Positions 1 to 11,469 of a DNA stretch of 64,000 nucleotides are shown here, piece by piece (the stretch's first letter is position 1; the number at the start of each line of letters is the position of its first letter). The translations under genes and the position numbers were made by a program. The stretch spans positions 82,912,250-82,976,249 of the forward strand of contig CM042015.1 of the NCBI GenBank assembly GCA_023525715.1, read 5' to 3'. The notes beneath the pieces were generated by a model. The model saw nothing but the letters and a program-made list of their open reading frames with translations. It did not search any database and had not been told where the DNA came from. Source of the DNA: Cichorium intybus. Lineage: Eukaryota > Streptophyta > Magnoliopsida > Asterales > Asteraceae.

Positions 1-1231
1 CAATACAATCTAAATCATCAATCGATTCATCTACATCTGTTCCTATTCACATTCAAATTTTACATTTTTTACGATTCAATGTGTTATTATAAATCAAGCA
101 ATGAAATTGGGCTTGTTCATCAGACTTGACGTTCTGACAATGTTCACCAGAGCTATCGTATTCACATATGACTAATCCATAAGTTTTAATCACATGTTAA
201 TACTATAGGATTTTAATACACTAAAACATTTTTATATGTTAGTCATATGTGAAGTATATATAATTTTTTCAAAAATTTATGTGTTTAATCACATATAAAT
301 GTAATACGTATAAATGTTAATCATATATGAATGTAAACATATCTAATCACATGTTAATAATAAACATATGTTTTCTTATTTAGTAAAACACAATAAAATT
401 TGCTTATTGTTATCTGAACATGAAAAAATGAAATTTTGAAACAAATTCACTTTTCTCCATAGCCATCTTCAAATTCGAACTTAAAGTCCTTTTAGTGAAG
501 AAACCATACTCACATACGGTTCTTTGGCCACTGGCCTCACCTTCAAACGATTTTTCTAGAATTAGTTATGAATTTTCTAACATGGGGACAAAACAATGAT
601 TTTCAGCAATGATTTGAACCCTATGGTTAGGGTTTTTGATCCAAACACCTAACCGTATGGATAACGTTCAGCCCTATAAGAAAGTATTTCTATCTTTTAA
701 AAGACACTCAACAATATAAAACTTACTTAAGCTTATCGAGGTTGAAAACGTTAAATGAAACTTGCTCCAAAACGAAGCCTTGTTTGATAGTCTAACTCGA
801 CCTCCATACCTTTAAATCGAAAAGCCTCTAGTCAAAAGTTTAGTATATTAGGAACCTACAATCCAAATTTCATGATGATCCAACAGTTAAATTGGGATCG
901 TTTGAACACCGAGACCATGTCTTAAAAAACGGGAATTTTGGAAATTGAGAAGAAATATGGGAAGTGTGCTAAGGTTTTAGGGTTTGGTTGAATGTGGATA
1001 AAGGGAGACATAAAGGGCCGATTTTTTCTTGGTTTGGTTCGGGGATCGGTTGATCACAAGTCTACAAAGGAGATATCATGTAATTTTTATATCTTGACAA
1101 ATAAGGTCCCTACAATTTGCCATAAAATTCACTTGGCCCCTCTTACTAGTTTTTTTAACATTTGAAGTATTTAAACTTCCTTTTAGCCTCTTATATTAAT
1201 TATTGACTCTTTTTATGTCATTCTCAAGTAC
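1..1231. other. Intergenic AT-rich DNA, possible LTR remnant at its end
   Basis: I see no coding region here. The first 400 bases are AT-rich with repeated 'aatcacatgt/atatgt' words. The stretch from about 480 to 1310 has the look of an old LTR: it ends in GGGGCGTTACA at 1298-1308, which resembles the 3' ends of many plant Gypsy LTRs (GGGGYGTTACA). No matching second LTR, primer site or coding domain is seen, so the LTR reading is only a suggestion. Confidence 0.3.
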
Positions 1232-1283
1232 TGTTGTTGTTGTTGTTGTTGTTGTTGTCGTCGTCGTCGTCGTCGTTGTTGTT
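1232..1283. repeat. (TTG)n(TCG)n trinucleotide microsatellite
   Basis: A run of TTG/GTT units changes to TCG/CGT units and back to GTT, about 52 bases in all. It is a simple sequence repeat and probably polymorphic. Confidence 0.9.
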
Positions 1284-1378
1284 ATAAAATGGAAACGGGG
1301 CGTTACATTGCCCATCCAGAGCCAGTTGAAGCGTGGATAACGTTATTAATCTTCCCTTGTTGTACCTTGTAGCTATTC

Positions 1379-1442
1379 AGTCCAAAGAATAAGCAGGAAA
1401 GTATGTTTAATGTCCAAAGAATAAGCAGGAAAGTATGTTTAA
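1379..1442. repeat. 32-bp tandem duplication
   Basis: The segment starting TCCAAAGAATAAGCAGGAAA occurs twice in direct tandem with no difference seen between copies, indicating a recent local duplication. Confidence 0.85.
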
Positions 1443-1659
1443 TAATAAGACGTTTTTGCAACATCGTTAATCCTGAATTCCTTGGTTATATGGCGGAGTG
1501 AGGATGATGTCACAAAGCTAGTTAAAAATGTTTGACGGTTTTAGAATGATTAGCCTGTGTCATAGTAGGGAGGACATTCACAAGGGGAGAAAAATGGGGA
1601 ACACCATGGCAGTGTTTTCGAAAGGTTGTTAATGGGGATTTTATAGCAGTAATGAAAGT

Positions 1660-2998
1660 TCTAAGCTCTTCTGGTGTTGCACCCTGAATGGTGATACCAA
1701 AAGGGCATTAGAGTCCAAACATCCTCACAAGCCACCTCTATTTATAGCAAGCATTGCATTTACTGACCCTCCCTTTGTAACGGTGGTTGATAATGTTCGT
1801 GCTTGTGTTAAATCATTCCCTAAAGGTGGGACAGATAGCTTGAGGACACAACACATTTTAGATGTTCTATATAACGAGGGTTCTACGATAGCAACATACC
1901 TCTTAGTTACTTGTTATCATTGTAGTAGTTAATATGTGGTTAGGGGAAAATGTCCTTTGATTTTGGCATAGTTTGTGACATCCAATGCCGATTTGCTTCT
2001 TTACCGCTTAAGTTTGGGGGTTTGAGGTTGCACTCGACTGTGGAATCTTCCTCCTATGCTTTTATTTATGGGCTCCATGAGTGCTTCAAGACCACATATT
2101 ATGAAACAGTGACATTTGTGGTATGGATTTCAATTATGCTCATACTTTGGACGTCTACGAGATAAAATTCCGACCTTTTACCGTAGCGATTTTACCAATA
2201 GGGACACCGCCCCAACTAAACCCAACATGCTTTGGTTACTGCCCTTTTCAGTAAAAAATTTTAAGAAATGGAAGTTCGTTTCGGCATGACCATTAGACAG
2301 TTTGTTGTTATTAAGTACGTCCGTGCACCACATGCTCAAGATTTTCTCTTGGCCATCCCAATTGATGGTTTGGGACAACACATGTCGCACATGGAGTACC
2401 ATACTATCCTCAAGTATTGTTTAATGATTATATTATTCTCGCCACTTTGTCACAAGGCATGCTTGGACTCTTTTGGGGAACATATAGTGCATTGTAGAGA
2501 GCTCCCAAGTTTCAAGTACCTCCATTATATGGTTAGGGACGTTTTATATCTCATATTTAGGCGGGACGGGGTGTCCGTTAAGAAAGAAACACCTGTGAAC
2601 TTGTTGACCAACTTAGGGGAGGGACAAACACTTTGTTCAACTGATGTTTTGGTGTTTGATTGGATAAGAGGGAAACATGTCTGTGTGGATCTAACAGGGG
2701 TTCCCCTCATTGTTTTGAGGGATATAGGTTTCACTATAGGACAAGCTACTTTAAAAGTCGTTTCCTGCAAGGTGAGTAAGCATGAGAAAGCGTGCACATA
2801 TAACAACCACATGTTTATATCTTTCACATTCGCTACATTTAGTTTCATTACTCCAGAGGCTCTGGAGCTCCTGTTAGAGTCTAAAGAGTCATGCATAGTA
2901 ATGCTATGACCGTTAGCTTTATGAACGTCATATTTAAGAAATTATTTGATACAAAAAGGGTTAGCGACACAGTTTGTAGCCCGTTTGCCTTCGATCTC
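1660..2998 (+). pseudogene. Relic of a plant LINE-like reverse-transcriptase-associated ORF
   Basis: Reading several + frames gives a series of peptides that match, in order, the C-terminal part of a widespread plant ORF usually labelled reverse-transcriptase-like. These include SFPKGGTDSL near 1810, RFASLPLKFGGLRL (about 1990-2030), APHAQDFLLAIPIDGLGQH (2324-2380), ACLDSFGEHIVHCRELP (about 2458-2510) and VLVFDWIRGKHVCVDLTGV (about 2650-2700). The longest open piece is 2268-2909. Frames change and stops interrupt the series (for example after 1930 and at 2163), and a cysteine-containing stretch that usually precedes CRKACLDSFGEH is missing, so this is not a working gene. No poly-A tail or target duplication was found. 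The family assignment is from memory of conserved words; the boundaries are approximate. Confidence 0.7.
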
Positions 2999-3260
2999 GA
3001 TCTAAACTTAAGTACTTAAATTTTTGTAAAATGATTTCCTTATTAAACCAATGAAAAAGCTCACAACTTAATTTCAAAAATAAAAAATGGAAGAATTTGA
3101 AGAAAAATAAATTAACTATTAAAAATAAAACTTAAATATAAATTTTTTTTCCCTTTAACTTAAAAAAATACATCAAAAACCTTTATTTCCCATTAATTTT
3201 TTTTTTCGGATTAGAAATACAAAAAGACAATTTACTTTTTGTTTATTATGTTTTTTTCTT
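2999..3260. other. AT-rich intergenic spacer
   Basis: A/T-rich sequence with several A and T runs lies between the retroelement relic and the small inverted-repeat element. No gene or signal is recognised. Confidence 0.5.
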
Positions 3261-3388
3261 GGAAGTGATCCGTACACAACATTTTTTAGCCATACACAAT
3301 AATTTAATGTATTTTATGCATGAAGTACAACTCTTCTAATACATAAATTGTTGTGTACGACTAAAAATTGTTGTGTACCGATCACTCC
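3261..3388. mobile_element. 128-bp hairpin MITE just upstream of the F-box gene
   Basis: The left end reads GGAAGTGATCCGTACACAAC. The right end, in reverse complement, reads GGGAGTGATCGGTACACAAC, and the match continues through a TTTTTAG word and a second TACACAA word. The two arms of about 40 bases leave a short AT-rich middle, so the whole unit can fold into one hairpin. It is a miniature inverted-repeat element of unknown superfamily; no clear target duplication was identified. It ends about 108 bases before the predicted start codon of the F-box gene and therefore lies in its promoter or 5' leader. Confidence 0.75.
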
Positions 3389-3495
3389 CTTTTTTCCTTT
3401 TTCGTTTCCCAGGATTTTGGAACCGCCACAATACCTTTCCGTATAAACTCACGGTGAGTTCTTCAAACAAAAATATCCGTCGTCTTCCCAAACCG

Positions 3496-6400
3496 ATGGA
3501 CCCGAGCACCTCCACCGCCCGACCGCCACCGTCCAATAAGAGGAGAAATGTCTTTCCTCCGACAAGAATTCAAGCTCTCGGTGACGACATTATCGCTGCA
3601 GTTTTCTCGTTCCTTGATTTCGTCCATCTCGTTCGCTGCACCGCCGTCTGCAAGTCCTGGTAAGCTTAGCCCCCCTATACAGATCCCAATTAACAAGAAG
3701 TGAAGTTTGTATATGTAAAGAAATTTGTTTATTGATATAATACACACTTCTGTATTTACTTTCAAGGGGTTAGGTTTTCATTTAGGGAAGGGTCTGAGAG
3801 CGTGGTTTGATGTCATTCTATGTTTCCTTGAAGGAAAAAAAGTTCAATTTGACTTTAACAGTTGAACTTGCTAATATTAGAAACTCTTTCACTTACACAA
3901 ACATTATCAATCATCCTCTTCTCAAATTTTATGCCAAGTTGGCCCTTTTGTCCATGTTGATGGTAATGACTTTGATAAGCTCTTTTCTTCATTTTTGAAT
4001 GATATTTTATGCATTCTCGGATTGCCAATAATTCTTGTTTAGCTAGTGTGTGGTAATAGTTGCAGATTTTTGAGCTGTACAATTTTGATATATGAACAAA
4101 CACATTGAACTCTGTAACAGACTTACTCATTAAGAAATGTTGGTATCGAAATTCATATCAATGCTCCCTTTAGAAGAATCATGCTGGACTCAAAATTGGC
4201 ATTCTCCAGTAAGCATGTTTATAATTAACTAAGAAATAGAAATGATAATTTTATTAAGAATTAGGAAGTGAGTAGTTAGCTAATTCATCGCTCAAGTTTC
4301 TGTTTATAATTCATTCTCTTTACTTAGTCCCTTTTCATTTTTCTTTTTGAAGTAATTTCTATTTATTTGAACCAGCGTGAATGTGGGTAACTAAAATATC
4401 CGCCTGTAAGAATGTGTTTATAATTTATTTTTGCTCTTATCATTCATTGAAGGAGACGAGTCATTGATAAATCAAAGGTACTCCAAACTTTGTATCACAA
4501 GCAACGAGGGATTTTTGGGGGCGATTTTGACATTTCAACTTCTTCAGAAGGAATTTGGAGAAGACTTCAGGCCTTAGCTATTAGTCAGCATCGGTCTTCT
4601 TTACATGCAGGTTCTGTTGATATCTATCAATGGAAAGGTCATTCTGAGGGGTAATTTATCTTATATGCAACTTTCAGCTATTTTACAGTTTTCTTTAGGG
4701 CTAAATGTAAGAAATAGCAATGTACTTTCATATATTTGTGTATTGTAGCACTCTACTGTCATGTTTTTGGCTATTACAACACTGTACTTTCATTTCTTTA
4801 TCTAGGTATTGTAGTTTGAAAAATCTACCTAGTTATAGGCTTATAGCATTATACTCTCGATTCTTTTTTATTACAGTAGTGCAAATTGCTTTTAGTTGGA
4901 TGATGTTGCTATAATTGGATAGATTTTTCAAAGTACAACGCTGTGATAGTAAGAAATGAAAGTAGGATGCTATAATAAACAAATCAATTAAAGTACATTA
5001 CTATATCTAACAATCACTTTGTAGTTTGTCCTTCAGTTTACAGTTCCCTTTGGGGATAGATGCAAGAAATAGCATTATACTTTTGGTTCCTTTTCTTATT
5101 AGAGCATTGAAAATTGCTTTGTAGTTGAATTGCTATAATTGGATAGATTTTTTCTAATTAAAATGCTGTAATAGGAAGAAATGAAACTAGGATGCTATGA
5201 TAAACAAATCAATTAAATTACACTGCTATTTTTAACAATCACCTTTACTTTCAGTTATTTTACAGTTCCTTTTAAGGGTAATTGCATGAAATAGCAATGT
5301 ACTTTAATATATGTGTATTATAGCATCCTACTCTCATTTCTGTCTATTACAGCATTGTACTTGCAGTTTTGTTGTTATTAAGGCATTGTACTTTGACAAT
5401 TTACCCTATTATAGCATTATACTTTCAGTTCTTTTTTTATTACAACAGTGACAATTGCTTTGTATCTGGATGATATAGCTATAATCGAGTACATTTTCAA
5501 AGTACAATGCTTTAATAGGAAAAATCAAAGTAGGATACTATAATAACCAAATCATTCAAAGTACATTGCTATTTATCTTGCTTTCTATCTTGGTTCTTTA
5601 TTCTCAAGGCATTAGTTTAATTTAGGTTACATCTTGTTTCTTCTTAGGATTGATAGGTGCAAAATGAAGATGGGATTACTCCTCACTGGTGGAAGTGGCA
5701 AGGTAAAGATAGAATCTTTTTCTAAAGTTTCATTTATGGGAAGTAAATAAAGAACATAATTTTCTTTGTAAGTTAAATTTATACTTCTTTTATTGAACAT
5801 TATTATCTCCCATTTTGCTAGGTGATGCGCCTGTGGTCTGTAGAAAGATATAAATGTCTGGCTGAGTATTACCTTCCACATACAGGCTCGTTAATCGACT
5901 TCAATTTTGATGAAAGCAAGGTACTTTAAATTAAAATAGCAATGTACTCCCATTGATTTGTTTATCATAGCATCATACTTTCATTTCTTCCTATTGCAAC
6001 ATTCTACTTTGAAAAATTTACCCAAGTATAGCACTGCCATCCAAATGCAAAACAAAAACAAAAACAATTCTTATTGCTGTAGTTGGATAGAATTTCAATT
6101 TATAACGTCCTAATAAGAAAAAAGTGAAAGCACAATGCGATAATTTTGTAGATTTTTTAAAGTACAACGCTGTAATAGAAAAAAAAAAGTACGATGCTAT
6201 GGTACACAAAAAAGAAAGTGCATTGCTATTTCTTGCGTTTAGCCCTAAAAAGTTATGCTTTTTGACTATGGTGAATTTTTGGGTGCATATTTGTAGGTTG
6301 TTGGATTAGTAGGGAGTCATATATGTCTATGGAAACGCAATGAGACGAAAAATATATTTTCTTCAAAAGGTGGTCAATTTCCTAGAGGTTCTTGCATGTG

Positions 6401-8734
6401 GTAAGTTGATTTTTCATTAAAGCATCGTACTTTGAAAATTCTATTTAAATATAACATTGTACTTTTGACTTCTTTCTTGTTAGGACATAATACTTCGAAA
6501 AAAAAATGTATCCAATTGTAGCAGTGAAGATTTGTTTGTAATTGGATGCCATGTAGATTTTTCAAAGTACAATGCTATAATAGGAAGAAATGGAAGTACG
6601 ATGCTATGATAAACAAATCAATGAAAGTACGTTGCTATTTCCTGCATTTAACCCTTTTGCAGCTATGTGGATCCAGAAGCTGTTGTTGGATGCGAGGATG
6701 GAAGAGCTCGGGTATTTGATATGTATGGCAGAAAATGGAGTAGAATTATAAAGTATGTACTCTTCACTATTTTATTCTTCTTTTAGCTACAAATTGATGA
6801 TACAAATTACAAAACATGACAAAATGGAAAAAGGTGGGACAATTATTTAATAAATTGGATAAGAAAATAATAAAAAGTTAATAACATGTATTTGTTATAA
6901 GTATTTTATCGTGCTTGTTATAATTGAAATCTTTTCATTTTAATATTGTAATTCCAGTAAAATTTGGTTTGTACAATGTTGTCATGGCCATGATATAAAT
7001 ATTTATTATTTTATAATGATAAAATTGCAGGATGCATGATGGACCTATTACATGCTTATCTTTCAGTGATGACCATTTGCTTATTGGTGGTTCCTCTTTT
7101 GGACGTATATCTTTATCAGATCTTTCATCTGATCAACAAGTAGGAACACTCAAGACCAATGATTCTGCAGGTTGATTTTCGGCCTTTTTTGTGGATATAA
7201 ATATTGTTAAAAAAACATTTGAGAAAATGATATTTTTTCTGATATTACGTGTCTTTTGTAACAGATTTGAGCACTTTGTGTTACAACTCACGTTCACATG
7301 TAGTATTTGCTGGGTCAAGAGCAGGGCGGGCATCTTCTTGGGACCTAAGGTATGATGATGCTATCACTAAAAGTTGCATACCTGAAAAATTCAACAATGA
7401 CAGTTGCAAGAAATAGCAATATACTTTTGTTAATTTGTTTATTCTAGCATCCTATTTTCATTTCTTCCTGCTACAGTATTATAATTCCAAAAATCCACCG
7501 GTTATATTAAGTAATTTTCACTGTTATAGTTGTGTAGATTTTTAAACTATAAGGTATATATAAGGAAAAAAATTAGAAGTAGAATGCTATAGTTGAGTAT
7601 ATTTTTTATTTTATAGTAATTGCTATAATAAGAAAAAGAAAAACTGGAAATGCTTTGATGTAATTGAAATAATACACTAATAAGTGAAAGTACATTGCTA
7701 TTTCTTGCACTTAGTTTGTGTGTGCTGTGAGTGTGATTATATCCGGTTGGGTTAAATGCAAGAAATAGGAACATATGTTCATTGATTTGTTTATTTTAGT
7801 GTCCTATTTTCATTGATTTCTTTTTACTATATTTTCTTGGGTTAAATGCAAGAAATAGCAACATACTTTCATTGATTTGTTTATTATTGTATTTTACTTT
7901 GATTTCTTATTATATTATCTCAGGTTAAATGGAAGAAATAGCAACATACTTCCCTTGATTTGTTTATAATTGCATTCTGCTTTGATTTCTTCTTATTTTA
8001 TTTTCTCGGGTTAAATGCAAGAAATAACAAATACTTCCAAAGATTTGTTTATTAATTATTATAACATCCTACATTAATTTTTACATATGATATTTTCTTG
8101 ATTTGTTCATCCAAATACAAAGCAAATCTACTACTATAATCACGTAGATTTTTCAAAGTATAATGTCCTAATAAAAGAAAGTGAAAGTACAATGCTGTAA
8201 TTGGGTAGATATTTCAAAGTATAATCTCCTATAAAAAACCCGAGAGTATAATGTCCAAAGTTACCACATAAATCCACTTATCGTTTGCATGTAATATTTT
8301 CTAAATCCAATACATCATTAAAAAGCCGTTTCAATTCCAAAATTAATAAAAACCTTGTGATTTTCAGGATGATGAAACGATTATGGGAGGTGCGAGTGAG
8401 TCCAAATGTCATATGTTCAATCCAACATATGCGTGATGACATGTCAATATTAGCAGTGGGAGGAATAGGCGGGGTGTTACGCATTGTGGACCCACAAAAT
8501 GGCGACATTTTATCAAGTTGCATAATGGATGAAAGTAGCAGAAAATTATATCGATCACAAAGTCAACAATCAACGGTCACAAGGAGAAAAGGAATAAGAG
8601 TTTTGGAAGATGCACGGTTCGATTTAATGCCAAGAACTTCTAGACCTTCGATCAATTGTTTGGCTGTTGGGATGCAAAAAGTTGTCACCACACATGCCGA
8701 TGGGTACATTAGGGTTTGGAGATTCGGGAAATAA
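3496..8734 (+). CDS. F-box/WD40-repeat protein, 9 exons
   Basis: Predicted exons are 3496-3659, 4453-4650, 5648-5702, 5822-5920, 6297-6400, 6663-6752, 7031-7170, 7265-7349 and 8368-8734. All introns begin GT and end AG, and the exons sum to 1302 bases (433 codons plus stop), so the frame is kept throughout. Residues about 25-55 form an F-box (RIQALGDDIIAAVFSFLDF...CTAVCKSW), which in this family binds SKP1 of an SCF ubiquitin ligase. The rest is WD40-like: LLLTGGSGKVMRLWSVERYK, VVGCEDGRARVFDM, GPITCLSFSDDHLLIGGS, VVFAGSRAGRASSWDL and a final VVTTHADGYIRVWRFGK. WD repeats normally recruit the substrate; none can be named here. The layout matches a single-copy plant F-box/WD40 family (Arabidopsis At3g52030-like). 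The ATG of MDPSTS was chosen because the upstream in-frame ATG at 3373 lies against the MITE. Introns are full of one foldback repeat family. Confidence 0.9.
4698..5025. repeat. Foldback repeat, copy 1, in F-box gene intron 2
   Basis: The left arm begins with TAAGAAATAGCAATGTACTT and contains words such as TATTGTAGCA and TTTCATTTCTT. The right arm carries their reverse complements (GAAATGAAAGTAGGATGCTA, then AAAGTACATTACTA). The two arms of about 100 bases make a large imperfect palindrome. The family recurs in introns 4, 5 and 8 of the same gene and near 49.5 kb. It looks like a non-autonomous foldback or MITE family; its superfamily is not clear. Confidence 0.75.
5050..5245. repeat. Foldback repeat, copy 2 (shortened), in intron 2
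   Basis: It starts with GATGCAAGAAATAGCATTA and ends with AATTACACTGCTATTTTTAA. Part of the left arm (the AGCATCCTACTTTC section) is missing, so this is a deleted copy of the intronic foldback family. Confidence 0.65.
5275..5585. repeat. Foldback repeat, copy 3, in intron 2
   Basis: It runs from TGCATGAAATAGCAATGTAC to CAAAGTACATTGCTATTTAT and has both arms plus an extra partial duplication of the AGCATTGTACTT word. It lies head to tail with copies 1 and 2, so intron 2 is built largely from this family. Confidence 0.7.
5930..6252. repeat. Foldback repeat, copy 4, in intron 4
   Basis: The copy starts 10-15 bases inside the intron, next to the donor site (exon end 5920), and ends with TGCATTGCTATTTCTTGCGT, about 45 bases before the acceptor at 6296. 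It therefore makes up nearly the whole intron. Confidence 0.7.
6408..6657. repeat. Foldback repeat, copy 5, in intron 5
   Basis: Left-arm words (AGCATCGTACTTTGAAAATT) and a complete right arm ending GTACGTTGCTATTTCCTGCA fill the intron between exons ending at 6400 and starting at 6663. The first part of the left arm is missing or diverged. Confidence 0.7.
7395..8275. repeat. Cluster of foldback repeat arms in intron 8
   Basis: One near-complete copy (about 7400-7716) is followed by four left arms in tandem, each beginning with a form of GGTTAAATGCAAGAAATAGC, at about 7753, 7840, 7922 and 8009 (period near 85 bases). A right-arm-like piece containing TTTCAAAGTATAATGTCCTA follows at 8150-8260. 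The tandem arms suggest local amplification after insertion. Confidence 0.7.
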
Positions 8735-9023
8735 TCAACGAAATGATTCATTGTTGGTTCATGTTTTTAAGATGATCTTAATTATTGTAATTTATGATTA
8801 CTTAATCTAGACAACTATAGATTTAATGGATGTGGATCACAATAAGTTCTAGTTTGTTGCAAGTATGTTGTATGTTTTTGTAATGTTGGCAATGCCCTCC
8901 ACCTGAGTCCTCACCACCAAACTCGATGCTAAAATTAACGGAAGTCGGAAAGAACAATACTTGTTCATGGCTCAGCCTTGACGGAAAACACATAGGTAAC
9001 ACTTGAGTATCGTAAAGATAACG

Positions 9024-9240
9024 ACACCACCGAACCGAGACCGAATATACATATTCGGTTCGGTTTTCGGTTTTAAAAAAATGTCAATTTGGTTTCGGTC
9101 CGATTCCCGGACTATGCTTACACCTAACATTACTCTTGATCATGAAAACCGAACCGAACCGAATATATATATTCGGTTCGGTCTTCGATTTTAAAAAAAA
9201 TATTAATTCGGTTTCAGTTTGATTTTTGGACCACGCTCAT
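9024..9240. repeat. Duplicated CCGAAC palindrome unit
   Basis: Two related units of about 110-120 bases each contain a near-perfect palindrome of the form CCGAATATATATATTCGG flanked by further CCGAAC/GTTCGG words, then TTCGGTTTTAAAAAAA and a GGTTTCGGT- or GGTTTCAGT-type tail. The palindrome cores lie at about 9030-9070 and 9150-9190. Their origin is not recognised. Confidence 0.7.
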
Positions 9241-9517
9241 CCCTGACAACACTATGGTTCTAAGGGCTTCGAGCAACATAAAAAGAGAGAGGCAGTCAGG
9301 TTAGAGGGTGGAAGAGGCGTGTGAAGAAGAAGAAGAAGAGGCGAAGAAGCGTGTGAAGAAGTAATGTGGAGCCTGCTTTTGAATTTGATGTATAAAGTTG
9401 ACATTTAATGTGACACAATATTGCTAACTAGGCAAACGGGTAACCGGTTTACTCATTTAATTTCGTTTCTGGGACTATTTTAACACACACAAAAACGAGT
9501 TTGTTACCCTAGAAAGC

Positions 9518-9541
9518 AAAAAAAAAAAAAAAAAAAAAAAA
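9518..9541. repeat. Poly-A run (24 A)
   Basis: An uninterrupted run of 24 adenines. It could be the tail of a retroposed sequence, but nothing recognisable precedes it. Confidence 0.9.
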
Positions 9542-9889
9542 GTACTTCAAAACCCTTTAAACTACAAGCTAAAAGTTTGTTGGGCTACAAGTCATTTTGT
9601 AAAATAATACAAACACTATTGCATCGTAAAAAACTTTAAAATAATAATATTATTGTTATAGAATATTACGAATAACATTTTTCATAAATAATACTCTATT
9701 AGAATACTTCATTAGAATAATGATTTTATTTATTTATATTTTTTTGATACTCAAATGCCAAAAATTAATAAATATATTTTTTTTTCAAAATTTTCCATTT
9801 TTCCACTTTTATTACTTTTTGTTTTTTGTAATGTATGACAAAATACGTTTTAATGTCTCACAAAATAAACCCCATCTCAAATGAATGAT

Positions 9890-10025
<136 letters not shown>

Positions 10026-10081
10026 TAGGTTCCATTGAAAATGAAAATTATGTTGAGAATGCGAGATTGAATCTCAGCCAC

Positions 10082-10123
<42 letters not shown>

Positions 10124-10266
10124 GTAGGTTACATTGAGAATGTAAATTATGTTGAGAATGCGAGAATGAATCTCAGCCACATTTTTATTTTCTTGCCATT
10201 CTAATACTTTGGCGCCGTTGGAGCGTTGACGCTCTAACGACGAGATATATATATTATTATTCACAT

Positions 10267-10672
10267 ATGATTTCCACCACCACTTCCACCTCACCACCTT
10301 CGTTACCACCACAACCGTCGTCGCCGCCACCACCACCGCTGTCGCCGCCATCTCTACCACCACCGTCGCCGCCGCCGCCACCCCCAACGCCACCGCCACC
10401 AACCACCACCACCGCTAATGCCAACGCCGCCACCTCCCCCACCACCACCGCTACCACCTTTACCACCACCTCCACCATCGCTACCACCACCCACCGCCAC
10501 CACTACCACCTCCATCACCGCCGCCACCACCACCACCTTCGTCACCACCCACCTCCACCAACACCACCACCCCACGAACACCGTCGCCACCATCACCACC
10601 ATCATCGCCACCCTCTATCGCCATCACCATCATCATCACCATCCTCTACCACCATTCCGACCACCACAACCA
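10267..10672. repeat. CCA/CCG trinucleotide-rich tract
   Basis: About 400 bases are made almost only of CCA, CCG, ACC and TCA triplets. Every frame of such a tract is open for long stretches on one or both strands, giving apparent Pro/Thr/His-rich or Gly/Val-rich proteins. I regard this as low-complexity DNA within the surrounding element and not as a gene. Confidence 0.85.
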
Positions 10673-10677
10673 TATAT

Positions 10678-10806
10678 GTATATTTATGTATGTTTATTCA
10701 TATATGATTATATGAATATTCATATAATCATATATGATTATTCATATATGATTATATGAATAATCATATATGAATATACCCATTCATATATGAATAAATC
10801 ATATAC
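10678..10806. repeat. Tandem TCATATATGA palindromes
   Basis: The word ATTCATATATGATTATATGA and close variants recur about six times. Each unit contains the palindrome TCATATATGA, so the tract can form many small hairpins. Confidence 0.8.
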
Positions 10807-10918
10807 GAAAAAAACCCAGCTCGTCGTCGTGGAGCGGCGCGCGTCAGCGCTGGCGAATCTAGTGGCCCAGATTCATTCTCACGTTCTCAACATTATTTTC
10901 ATTCTCAATGGAACCCTC

Positions 10919-11034
<116 letters not shown>

Positions 11035-11469
11035 TTGGGTTCAACAAGGGACTAAATTAATCCATGGTACCAAGGAATTAGTTACCATCGTTGGATCAAA
11101 AAAATGAAGGATCAAGATCTTGGTTGTAAAAACTGCAAATAAACAAAGCTGTAGCCAATTCTAACAAAAAAACGGAAGTAAGGGGGTCATTTTCGTAAAT
11201 TCCAAAACACATCCTCCTTAACGGAGATAACGTCTGTAAAGTTAATCGCATTCAGTTACTTCTTTTACTTTTACACTTTTCACCGCGATCTTCATCTCCT
11301 TCAAACCGACGCCGGTGACAAACGACACCGGCAACAAATTCATCTGAAGTACCTTCAGTTTATTCACGATGACTAACGAAGGTAACATTATTCGTGTCGA
11401 TTTTAACAGTTCTACATCGAATTTCTCGGATTTCACCCGAAAATTTTGTCGAAACCCTAGGGTTTCGAT

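Noticed and set aside
10257..10759. Open frames rich in Pro/Thr/His or Gly/Val on both strands
   Set aside because: They are readings of a CCA/CCG trinucleotide tract inside a transposon; several frames on both strands are open at once and none has a domain.
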